In this document: positions 8,144 through 16,054 of the stretch, piece after piece
Position numbering within the stretch: the first letter of the stretch is position 1
Layout: each line of letters starts with the position of its first letter
DNA from: JANYBT01 sp038211475
GTDB lineage: Bacteria; Acidobacteriota; Terriglobia; Terriglobales; Acidobacteriaceae
Reading direction: 5' to 3'
Length of the DNA stretch: 31,742 nt
Assembly (NCBI GenBank): GCA_038211475.1
Contig: JBBQVN010000028.1
Coordinates: 1-31,742, forward strand
Program-made: the position numbers and the translations under genes
The notes under the pieces: model-generated
The model's database searches: none
The model's input: only the letters and a program-made list of their open reading frames with translations
Told to the model about the DNA's origin: nothing

Positions 8144-11100
8144 CTATTTCACTCCAGATATTCCGCTGGGAAGGAGCGAGAGCAGCAGCTTGCCCAATGC
8201 CGGAAATTGGGTGGCGAGAATCGTAAGTAGAGGCAGCCAACCGTACGAGAGCATCCGAGATGCGAATTCCCAGCTGAGTTTGCCCTCAGTGGTTTCGGCG
8301 ACCCGACTAATCACCGGGTTACGATCCATGTCGGCAAATACTGTCCCAATTACAACTCCGATTGCCAAGAGCAGTCCCATGAGCCACCAGCCTATGTCAT
8401 GATGCCTCTGAAAGGGATAAGAACGCAGGGAAAAGGTGAGCAACACGAAACCGCCAATTAAAAGCATGAGGACATTCTGCATATGTGCGGTGACATAGTG
8501 AATCATTGCAAGAAACCGGAGGGCAAGAAACTCTTCACTGAGTTGCCGCCATTCTGGTCGAGTATCTTTTTCCTTGCCCTCTTCCTTTACGATGAGCACA
8601 CTTGCTCCTTCGCGCCAACAGGGAACAAGATGTTCGCTCACCAACGCTTCGGCAATTTGGCTGAGCTTGTATTGAAGTAGTGCGTTTTCTTTAATGCGGG
8701 CAGGACGGGAAATCTCTCCCTTGAGAAGACGATTGGTGTGCAAGATGATGTAGTCGCGATCTCCTTCATTGATACGCCAGCCGAGCGCTCGCAAGCACTC
8801 CAGTGAGCGGACGAGTAACTCGCGGGAGTGGCGCTGATGACCACCCTGCCAAATCTTAGCGGCATATTCGCGCGGCAATGCGAGAAAAGCCTGCCGCAAA
8901 GGAAGCCTGTCTATGCGGCGCAGGAGTTCCCGCAGTCCGGCCCATGCCAAATAGAAACGGCTCCAAGCTACGGCCAAGACACCGAGGGCCGCCGATATCA
9001 GCGCACAGTAAGTGAACTCCAACTTGCCGGACTCCAGTGAACCAATGTTCCAAGGAAAGAGGAAAGCTGCAAAAGCGCCCACAAGTATGAACATGAACAG
9101 ATAGCGGCGGTCATCCAGAATGCTACGCTCAAGTGTTTCGTGGATCTCGGTCTCCAAACTGCTCAAGCCGCTAGCCAGTAACCCATAAAAGCCGCGGTGG
9201 GGCAGGTAGACTCGTTGGGTTTCCGCCAAGGTAACCCGGCGCGCGCTGACGGCTGCCCACAGGTAAAAAATGCCCAATAGCAAGAGCAGAGGGGATATCG
9301 GGGAGACGCCGCTACCCCAAAGAACAGTTCGCTCCCGGAAAAGAGTGTCGGCGCGCACCGCGGACCACCATATTAGGCAGACAGTCGCTGCTCCTGCCCA
9401 GACGACTGCCACAAGACCCCGTGGGCCGAGAAAATCTGTGGTTCCGTCCTGGACAGGCGAACGCAAAAGAACCGCAAGTAATGTAGGAAGGAGCGCAAAG
9501 ATGGTGGGGAATGCCACGTACACTGGAGCGTAGGAAAGAACCGGCGCCGAGATGATAAAGATAGCAACCCCTGTGATAACACACGCGGCCGAAACGTAGA
9601 GCACCCGCGCCGAGCGCAGCCGACCGCTCCCGAGCGCCAACTCATCGCGCCACAAAGCAGAGACCCCGCTCGGCCTTTCTGCGCCCATGAGCAGATGTGG
9701 CAACCAAGGCTGAACCTCGCGCAACCGTCGCCAGTTGGCCAAAAGCAGACAAAGGGATTGTAGCAGTCCGAATGCGACCGAAACCCTAAGGACGTCCCGG
9801 TACGACGTGGGCAAAAGCGGAGCAGGGGGCTCTCGCGGAGGGAACAGCCGACTGGTTGTCTCTGAGAGGACCGGGCCTAACCTCGCCTCGCCATTCAAGG
9901 TTAGTGCAGCCAGCACCTCTTCTGGTTGTTCCTGCTTGTCGTGAGGATCAGCCGTCAATACGTAGCGCATCGCCACATAGCGCGATCTCTCTTCATTACT
10001 AGCAAATGTCACCGTTGGAAGTGTGTTATCGGTAGGAGTACCGGTGCATCGACTGTTTTGCGGCAATGCCGGAACACTGTATAGCACGAGTGAGCCAACT
10101 AGATTCAGAGTGTCCGAAGGCCGGAACAGCAACAAATCTGAGCTGAAGAACACCAAACGTGCCTCCGGGTAGTTGCGGGAGAGATATTGTCCGAGAAATA
10201 TACTATCGAGTGGGTCCGTCGCCAGGATAGCGACATATTCAACTCGGTCGCGGCGCAGCTTTTCGGTTAGTCCGATCATCACAGCCTCCTGCGACAGCGC
10301 GTCGGCGTCATTGGCAAATGCGGGCACCGAGTCTTGCCGATCGCGACCTTGGCCATGCACTACCAATGGCAAGCTTTGCCTAGGAATCTGTGATCCACCC
10401 ATTAGCAAGGAAGACGCTTCAGGAGAGTCCTGATATGCTAGGCGAAGACGCCCGATCTCACGGGGAAACCGGAAACGGATATTGCCCGATCGCTCATCAG
10501 CTTCTTTCACATTGCCATAGGTGGTTTCACTTTCTTTCACATTGCCGTAGGTGGTTTCACTCTCGGAAAGTATGGCTAGCACTGGTTTTCCGCCGAACCG
10601 TAAAGACCCAAGCCTATCGGCTAACGCTTTATCAAGAAACTTAATGGAAGCCTTGTCAGTCGCCGCCAGATTGTCGAAATGAAAGTTCAGGTTCTGCCCT
10701 CGCTTCTTGAAAGCTTCAATCGCCTCGCTGTTGGTTGTGTTGCCGCTCACTATCCAGTATGAGCTTGGTAGACGGAGCCTATTGTGGGAATGTTGTAGAT
10801 GTTCAATAGCATCGCCGAGGGACGGAAGCGATCCCGAGAAGAACGGTCCGGAAATCCTAACATCATACGGAACCTCTGGTCTTCCCCTTGCAACCTTCCG
10901 TGAGGTAGGGGCCTTCGCAACTGTTCCGGAAGCAGGAGTAATGGACACTCCCGACCATGGATTCGCGCAATGCCCTGTTGTGCATAGTTCGGCGATGTAA
11001 TGAACAGCCTGCTCAAACTGCCCCTTGTCGATACCGCTAGTGGGGGATTCGCCTACCACAAAGACCAGTAGCACTCTGTGGTAAGTTCCGCGAAACAGCA

Positions 11101-11623
11101 GTAAACCTGGCTCACGCGACCGCTTCTCGATCTCAAGTCTGCGCTCCTCCCGCTTTTTGTCGTCGCTCATTTCGACGTCGTCTGCCGTGCCCCACGGCAG
11201 CCAGTAACTATCCCACGCGTAGCCGGCAGATGACCCGGCTTGGACGTACGTGTCGATCACGCGGTCGAAATTCATGGCAAGATGAGTGTGGAGAGGGTCC
11301 GGTGCAGTGACGATTAAAGGTTGCACTGTCAGATTATTGTTAACACTCGGTATCGATTCGTAACGCTCCACACAATCCTCGGGCGACAAATCCCCGGGTC
11401 CTAGGTCGATGTCAAGAAACCGGCACAGTGCAGCGGCAGGGATGTCTGCGTCGCTTCGTCGGGTGTGTCCTGGCAGTTTTGTGGTCGCCGGCTTTTTCAC
11501 TGAAGCGGATGCGGCAGACCCATCACGAAGCGCGGCCGGATTGGATCCGGAACCTCCGGGTGCAGGAACGCCAAGCCAAAGAAGCAAAGCCGCGGCCAGA
11601 AAGAATACCGGGACCGATCGCAT
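8144..11623 (-). CDS. Large membrane protein with N-terminal periplasmic-binding-like region
   Basis: This 1159-aa protein has a ribosome site GAGGAGA 8 nt before its ATG. Residues 1-22 form a signal sequence. Residues ~95-580 are soluble and look like a two-lobed alpha/beta fold: GKPVLAILSES, then FPREIGRLRLAYQ, then VEYVAILATDPLDSIFLGQY and ARLVFFSSDLLL, the texture of type I periplasmic binding proteins. About ten hydrophobic segments follow (roughly 611-630, 672-695, 700-720, 737-755, 774-793, 841-858, 870-893, 1048-1066, 1079-1096, 1126-1150), with a soluble ~150-residue region between the seventh and eighth. A 10-residue unit, SETTYGNVKE, is duplicated in tandem at 355-374. The protein is probably an inner-membrane sensor or transporter with an external ligand domain. 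It is the most distal gene of the - strand cluster. No named family is recognised. Confidence 0.75.
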   Translation of the reverse strand: MRSVPVFFLAAALLLWLGVPAPGGSGSNPAALRDGSAASASVKKPATTKLPGHTRRSDADIPAAALCRFLDIDLGPGDLSPEDCVERYESIPSVNNNLTVQPLIVTAPDPLHTHLAMNFDRVIDTYVQAGSSAGYAWDSYWLPWGTADDVEMSDDKKREERRLEIEKRSREPGLLLFRGTYHRVLLVFVVGESPTSGIDKGQFEQAVHYIAELCTTGHCANPWSGVSITPASGTVAKAPTSRKVARGRPEVPYDVRISGPFFSGSLPSLGDAIEHLQHSHNRLRLPSSYWIVSGNTTNSEAIEAFKKRGQNLNFHFDNLAATDKASIKFLDKALADRLGSLRFGGKPVLAILSESETTYGNVKESETTYGNVKEADERSGNIRFRFPREIGRLRLAYQDSPEASSLLMGGSQIPRQSLPLVVHGQGRDRQDSVPAFANDADALSQEAVMIGLTEKLRRDRVEYVAILATDPLDSIFLGQYLSRNYPEARLVFFSSDLLLFRPSDTLNLVGSLVLYSVPALPQNSRCTGTPTDNTLPTVTFASNEERSRYVAMRYVLTADPHDKQEQPEEVLAALTLNGEARLGPVLSETTSRLFPPREPPAPLLPTSYRDVLRVSVAFGLLQSLCLLLANWRRLREVQPWLPHLLMGAERPSGVSALWRDELALGSGRLRSARVLYVSAACVITGVAIFIISAPVLSYAPVYVAFPTIFALLPTLLAVLLRSPVQDGTTDFLGPRGLVAVVWAGAATVCLIWWSAVRADTLFRERTVLWGSGVSPISPLLLLLGIFYLWAAVSARRVTLAETQRVYLPHRGFYGLLASGLSSLETEIHETLERSILDDRRYLFMFILVGAFAAFLFPWNIGSLESGKLEFTYCALISAALGVLAVAWSRFYLAWAGLRELLRRIDRLPLRQAFLALPREYAAKIWQGGHQRHSRELLVRSLECLRALGWRINEGDRDYIILHTNRLLKGEISRPARIKENALLQYKLSQIAEALVSEHLVPCWREGASVLIVKEEGKEKDTRPEWRQLSEEFLALRFLAMIHYVTAHMQNVLMLLIGGFVLLTFSLRSYPFQRHHDIGWWLMGLLLAIGVVIGTVFADMDRNPVISRVAETTEGKLSWEFASRMLSYGWLPLLTILATQFPALGKLLLSLLPSGISGVK
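10501..10560. repeat. In-frame 30-bp tandem duplication
   Basis: Two adjacent 30-bp units (10501-10530 and 10531-10560) differ at only two positions. They add ten residues in frame to the large membrane protein. High identity suggests a recent slippage or duplication event. Confidence 0.9.
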
Positions 11624-11929
11624 GACAGCAGTCTCCTCGAGAACAATGGCTTATACAGTCGCTAACAGACTCTAGAACGACAAATGGAGAGTTTAACCTT
11701 CACGCGCCGCGAAAAAATATTGCTACGACGCATCCCCAGTATGCCGCCACGCGATTAAAAGTACGGCACGCCTTAATCACGACCTGGCGATCCACTCCAG
11801 GCGGTGCATTGCCTTAGCTGGATATGTACGGAACAAGGGTACCGGGGACGATTCGCAATAGTTGTGTCGAGCTCCATTACGTGAGTCGCCGCCCCCGAGG
11901 TCCCTTTTTATTCAGAGGGACAACAAATT
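11624..11929. other. Intergenic gap inside the - strand cluster
   Basis: About 305 bp separate the SH3b gene from the large membrane-protein gene on the - strand. It contains the ribosome site of the latter and AT-rich patches that could hold a promoter. I see no convincing gene. Confidence 0.35.
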
Positions 11930-12910
11930 CTAAGGCAAATTGTCTGCGTCTACCCACTGCCCGTCCTTGAACACCTCGATCTTTGTAATTGGATGGATTT
12001 CCCAGAGCGTCGACCGGTATTTGCCCACCTGTGCACCATGCTCTGGATCCAAGAGCGTCCACCCGCTGATGCGAACAGGCGAAGTGGAATTAACCCAGGG
12101 CGAAAGATTAGGTGGCGTCCACATTGGGTGGTCTTTCCTGATGCGAGGTGTGCTCTCTGCCACCACAGCACTGGCCTCGGCGCCTTCGGCATTCTCCGCG
12201 AAGGGCATGTGCCAATCGACCTCTTCCGGATTAACAAAATGGCAATTGGTCGACTCGCCTGAACCAGTGTCTTCGACTTTAATTTTTACGAAATACCCTA
12301 CCACTGAAACGGCAGCCCCCTCAAAGGGCTGAATGACTTCCGTCTGCTGAGAATTCCACTGGGTGAGTGACCTGGGGGCGTGAAGAGGATAGGCTAATGA
12401 TTGGAGGGCACTCCACGTCACCTCGTGGTAGCTGCCGGGAACGTCGGTTCGATTCTTGCGCGCATTCGTAAGAGCGTCACCACCGTCGCCGGTCGGACCG
12501 CATTCCCCATCCGGGCCCTCGAAGGTGGTCGGAGGGGGACTTGGTTTCTCCCAGTCAGGAGAGAAGGAACTCGCTATTCCCGTCGAAGGAGCGGAAGGCT
12601 CCCGATGGCCGGGGAGTGGTAGAGAGGTAGGGATAGACGGGGGGGAGACGGTCAGTATTTCGAGACTGTGGGAGTATACCCATCCTTCTGCTCCATCAGC
12701 GGTTCGCACATGGTAATAGCCGTGCGTGGGCGACTGGTCAATGAGATCTACATCTGCTCCGGTATCGAGTCGGAGTATTGGCGATTGCTGGCTTGAGGGA
12801 TCGCCACGGAGGGTGGCGCGGTTTTTGAGCACTGCCTGCTGAGCCATTGATTGGACCGCCAGCCCAAACAGCACGACGAATATCCAGACGATCTGCCTTT
12901 CTTGAATCAT
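11930..12910 (-). CDS. Secreted SH3b protein with C-terminal WEIHP domain
   Basis: This 326-aa protein has AAGGAG 9 nt before its ATG and a signal peptide (IVWIFVVLFGLAVQSMA, cleavage before QQ). Residues ~26-85 look like a bacterial SH3 domain (ATLRGDPSSQQSPILRLDTG, GYYHVRTADGAEGWVYSHSL), a fold that often binds peptidoglycan. A proline-rich linker (~88-130) follows. The C-terminal domain has GESTNC (218-223), EVDWHMP (230-236), a VRISGWTLLDPEHG strand and LWEIHPITKIEV (WEIHP at 303-307). The same order of motifs occurs in the secreted protein at 18365-19297, so the cluster holds two copies of this domain. The function of the WEIHP domain is not known to me. The SH3b part suggests anchoring at the cell wall. 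It lies 100 bp after the DUF2235 gene. Confidence 0.8.
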   Translation of the reverse strand: MIQERQIVWIFVVLFGLAVQSMAQQAVLKNRATLRGDPSSQQSPILRLDTGADVDLIDQSPTHGYYHVRTADGAEGWVYSHSLEILTVSPPSIPTSLPLPGHREPSAPSTGIASSFSPDWEKPSPPPTTFEGPDGECGPTGDGGDALTNARKNRTDVPGSYHEVTWSALQSLAYPLHAPRSLTQWNSQQTEVIQPFEGAAVSVVGYFVKIKVEDTGSGESTNCHFVNPEEVDWHMPFAENAEGAEASAVVAESTPRIRKDHPMWTPPNLSPWVNSTSPVRISGWTLLDPEHGAQVGKYRSTLWEIHPITKIEVFKDGQWVDADNLP

Positions 12911-13010
12911 AACGAGATTCTCCTTTGGTACGTGTTTTCGCTATGCCGGGGCTGAGTTGTTGGACCGCCGTCGACATCGAAAAGAGCTGATTGTGAAGCC
13001 ACCACTGGGG

Positions 13011-14126
13011 TCAGGTCAAAGCCACTTGGCTCACGCAGCGATCGCCAACAACGCGGTGTTGTGGAGGCAAATTGTCTGGTTTGTACCCGAGGCTGGGGGC
13101 CGAGAGTCGTTGCTCCACCGATTCGTGAACGTAGGAATCGGGTTCAATCCAACGCCGCCGCGCCAAGTTCAAACGAATAGACTTCTTCCACGTTCCAGGA
13201 GTTGTTTGTATGTTGACGATTTTCGGCCAAAACTCGGCAATCCACCACCAGCGACGCAGTGATTCGTGCTGGTTTTTCGTAAAGGGATCGGGAGCAACAT
13301 AGGGTGGCTCGCCACCGAGAATTGCGGCTTTACGCTGGGGGTCAACGACAAGTCCAGCAAGCTCTGCCTCGCACACCATCCACCGCAAACTAATCTGCGA
13401 CAGTTGACTTTCCGCCTCGGGGTAGCTTCCTCCCACGTCCGAGTGCACGCCAGCAAACCACACCTCGGATACGTCCTGCTGGGGATTATTTGGAACGCCG
13501 AACAGGTGCTGTCGGAAGAACGCGCGTCGTTCATCGATAGAAATTGCGTGGCGGACGATTCGCAGGTCAGGGTTCTTTGTAGCATTCGTATAGGGGAACC
13601 GAACACCGTTATATACCCATCCCACTGAACTCACAGTGTCCCACATGCCAACGAGATATGGTTTACACTCGCGCGAGAACGTCCTCTTGAAATCGGCCGC
13701 GACCCGGAAATCGATCTTCTTCTGCTTAATCAAGCGGATGGCATAGGGGACTAAGGCTTCGTTGTCTTCGACCAGCAGCCCGACAACATGAAGCAGACCA
13801 CATAGGGCCCGGGCTGTATAGGCTCCGCGGCTGAAGCCGAATATGTATACCTGGTCGCCTGGTTCAAATGTCCTCATCAGAAACTGGTACGCGTCTGCCA
13901 AGTTGTCGGAAATCCCATAACCGAAAGCGAGGCCGATGACACGTGTCCACCATTTGCCAATCTGAGTGAGAGCGTTCCGTGCGCCCATGGTGCCGACACC
14001 AGGGTGATAATAGGAAGTCTGCCCCGTATTGCGTACGAGCATCCTGTAGAGCTTCACCACATTTGAGTTCTGTGCCCCGAACTCATTGCCCGTCCCGTCG
14101 CAGCAGATCACTATGTTTTTAGGCAT
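13011..14126 (-). CDS. DUF2235 / Tle1-like alpha/beta hydrolase
   Basis: This 371-aa protein matches the DUF2235 (Tle1-like catalytic) family. The N-terminus reads NIVICCDGTGNEFGAQNSNV, the hallmark opening strand. The nucleophile elbow is GFSRGAYTAR with Ser89. RHAISIDERR (His183) and VWFAGVHSDVGGSYPE (His218, Asp220) follow, and the last motif probably supplies the acid. Family members include type VI secretion phospholipases, but also many stand-alone cytosolic hydrolases. No VgrG, PAAR or immunity-like gene is seen here, so a secreted effector role is not supported. No signal peptide is present. The ribosome site is a G-rich stretch. It is preceded by an 870-bp gap, so it may be transcribed separately from the upstream part of the cluster. 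Lipid ester hydrolysis is a family-based guess. Confidence 0.87.
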   Translation of the reverse strand: MPKNIVICCDGTGNEFGAQNSNVVKLYRMLVRNTGQTSYYHPGVGTMGARNALTQIGKWWTRVIGLAFGYGISDNLADAYQFLMRTFEPGDQVYIFGFSRGAYTARALCGLLHVVGLLVEDNEALVPYAIRLIKQKKIDFRVAADFKRTFSRECKPYLVGMWDTVSSVGWVYNGVRFPYTNATKNPDLRIVRHAISIDERRAFFRQHLFGVPNNPQQDVSEVWFAGVHSDVGGSYPEAESQLSQISLRWMVCEAELAGLVVDPQRKAAILGGEPPYVAPDPFTKNQHESLRRWWWIAEFWPKIVNIQTTPGTWKKSIRLNLARRRWIEPDSYVHESVEQRLSAPSLGYKPDNLPPQHRVVGDRCVSQVALT

Positions 14127-14997
14127 TGAGGCCCCCGCCCCTGAAATTCAGAAATACGGTGCCGAGATGATCAAGCAATGGCGGCCTAAGAATATCAGCC
14201 GGGTCTGATCACTCCGCGATCAAAAGAAGACGCTGTTAGGCGTGTCTTGTTTCTGGGGAAATCCGGGATCGTCGGCGCCGGGGCTCTTCGCCGAGGAGGA
14301 AGAAATCTTCACTGTGTTGAGAGAAAAATCAGGCCACAAGCGAGCCATAGGCTCCTCCGCATGGATTCCATTTTACCCCCTCAACAACATTGCGCAAGAC
14401 GTTATACCTTCGTTTCAGCAATGTCAAGTGAAATCGCAATCATGACCAGAATCACAGAGTGAGCCGGCCGCGTTGGTCAGAGGTCGAGGCCGGATTTTGT
14501 GCTCCTGGTAGAAGGGCCAGTTGCTTTTTGCAGTAACAGGTTCTCGGCAACCAAGGATCCCCCAGAGAGTAGCCGTAGCTTGAGAAACCCAGTCATATCA
14601 GAACCACAACTGAGAAACAGGGGTAAATGGCAGGTATGGAGCGAGGTGAGTCAGACTGGATTTTAGAGCTTGGACCATGGAAATTGAAGCGAAGCCACTC
14701 TCCTACCGCTTTGCCGGAAATCCCGAACAAAATATTGGCATTTCAGCGGTCGCGCTCACCGTCGACGGAATGGTTGCATACCAAAGGGGGACAATAGCCT
14801 CAAGCGGGTGCTTGTTGATGTGGGCGGATTCAATCCGTCGCCGGAGATGAGGCAAAAGGGCACGCCGCATGCTCTGCGGGGGCTCTTGGCCGAAGCGGTG
14901 CTGGCGCTTTTTTGCAACTCTGGAATCGCGGTTGGCTTGCTCCGAGCGCAAATGCATAGTGGATACGATCCTAGGACGCCGTAAGTGTGCCTGATCA
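14127..14997. other. Long gap with a possible decayed coding stretch
   Basis: This 870-bp gap interrupts the - strand cluster. On the + strand, frame 14677 onward reads plausible protein (YRFAGNPEQNIGISAVALTV) up to about 14788. A second frame then continues (DNSLKRVLVDVGGFNPSPEM) to a TAA at 14982-14984. The two would join by a one-base shift. I cannot match either to a known family, so this may be a broken gene or chance. Nothing else is evident. Confidence 0.25.
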
Positions 14998-15998
14998 TCA
15001 TTTTATCCCGCTCGCGGCGAGAGTGAATTCACTACTTCTGCCACTGGCTGGTGGGCAGCAGATTGTATATGGGGGATCGAACTCAGGCACGTTAGCATGC
15101 CTTCCGGCGATCCACCGCAAAGCGTATACGGTATGCGGATCGGTAAGCCCCCGGGTTACTTTATTCGCGAGCACTTCAAGTAAGGCATGAGCCCCGACAT
15201 CCTTGTAATAATCAATGTCCGGCTCCACGCAGATGCACTCTGTGCCGCCGACCACGGCAGTGTCAGTTTCGTGGAATGTGAGCTGTACATTAGCCTCGCC
15301 AAACTGAACCTGCTTATAGAGCTACTTGTGGCTCCGGGATGAAAAAATCCTGATCCAATCTCGGGAACAAATACTCCCTGTTGTGTCGCCCTTCTGACTT
15401 GGTCGAGCAGCTCCTTGTCTGCATAACAGAAGAAACGATCCTGGGCAAAAGTGTCGTCCCACTTCAATTGCTTGAAATAGTCAAGCGGACAACCTACGGG
15501 AAGATGAAGTTGTTCCATAGCCGTCGTCAGATTAAAGAATGATGCTAAGCTCAAAGGCTTTTGCTTTAGAAGATCTTCGTAGCGCGATTGCCCGAAGTTT
15601 GCCGGGACACCCGAAGCCAAAAGACGAAATACAGCAGGCCGTGCCTGCTGTAGAGCGGCCCAGGAAGCATTAGTAAAGTCTAGAACAGAGTTCTTCGGGA
15701 GCAAAATGAGGTCTACTTGCGCCAGTATCCGCGGCGACACGTGTACCGGAGAATAGCCGGCTTGATAGTATCCGTCCGCCGATGCGATAACGGTGTAATT
15801 ATCTTCGAAGTTGTCGTGCACTGGGAGCTCAATAGGAAGCGATGGCACAAACGCAAACTTTGTCACGATTTGCTTTTGACTACCGTCGATTATCCGATAA
15901 AGCACTTGGCTACCTAAACGCACAGGCTGCCTAGTTCCATCGAAGACGTTTACCATCATATTCGCGCTTAGCGCAACAGCGCGGCTCTGGATTGCCAT
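14998..15998 (-). pseudogene. Protein of unknown function, frameshifted near 15322
   Basis: The gene starts at ATG 15998 (GAGGTGA lies ~7 nt upstream) and reads MAIQSRAVALSANMMVNVFD onward for ~225 codons to GSGFFHPGATS. After that point the frame gives low-quality sequence. The third frame instead continues with LYKQVQFGEANVQLTFHETD, then TECICVEPDIDYYKD, to a stop at 14998. Joining at about 15321-15324 needs a one-base deletion or two-base insertion and gives ~332 residues. The N-terminal ~100 residues look like a beta-sandwich (DGTRQPVRLGSQVLYRI, YTVIASADGYYQAGY), as in carboxypeptidase-regulatory-like or Ig-like folds. No signal peptide is seen. It lies 56 bp after the 729-aa gene. The shift may be a true mutation or a sequencing error. 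Confidence 0.75.
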
Positions 15999-16054
15999 AT
16001 GAATCACCTCAATTCATTATCGCTGAGCGTTAAACCTGCGCTCGTCGAAGCAAG

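Noticed and set aside
10501..10560. Repeat considered as a CRISPR array
   Set aside because: Only two copies, directly adjacent without spacers, in frame inside a coding region.
11890..11920. GTCCC/GGGAC hairpin after the SH3b gene
   Set aside because: Short stem with a long loop and no T-run on the - strand; too weak to call a terminator.
13011..14126. Type VI secretion effector locus
   Set aside because: The DUF2235 domain fits Tle1 effectors, but no VgrG, PAAR, Hcp or immunity gene is present; many DUF2235 proteins are unrelated to secretion.
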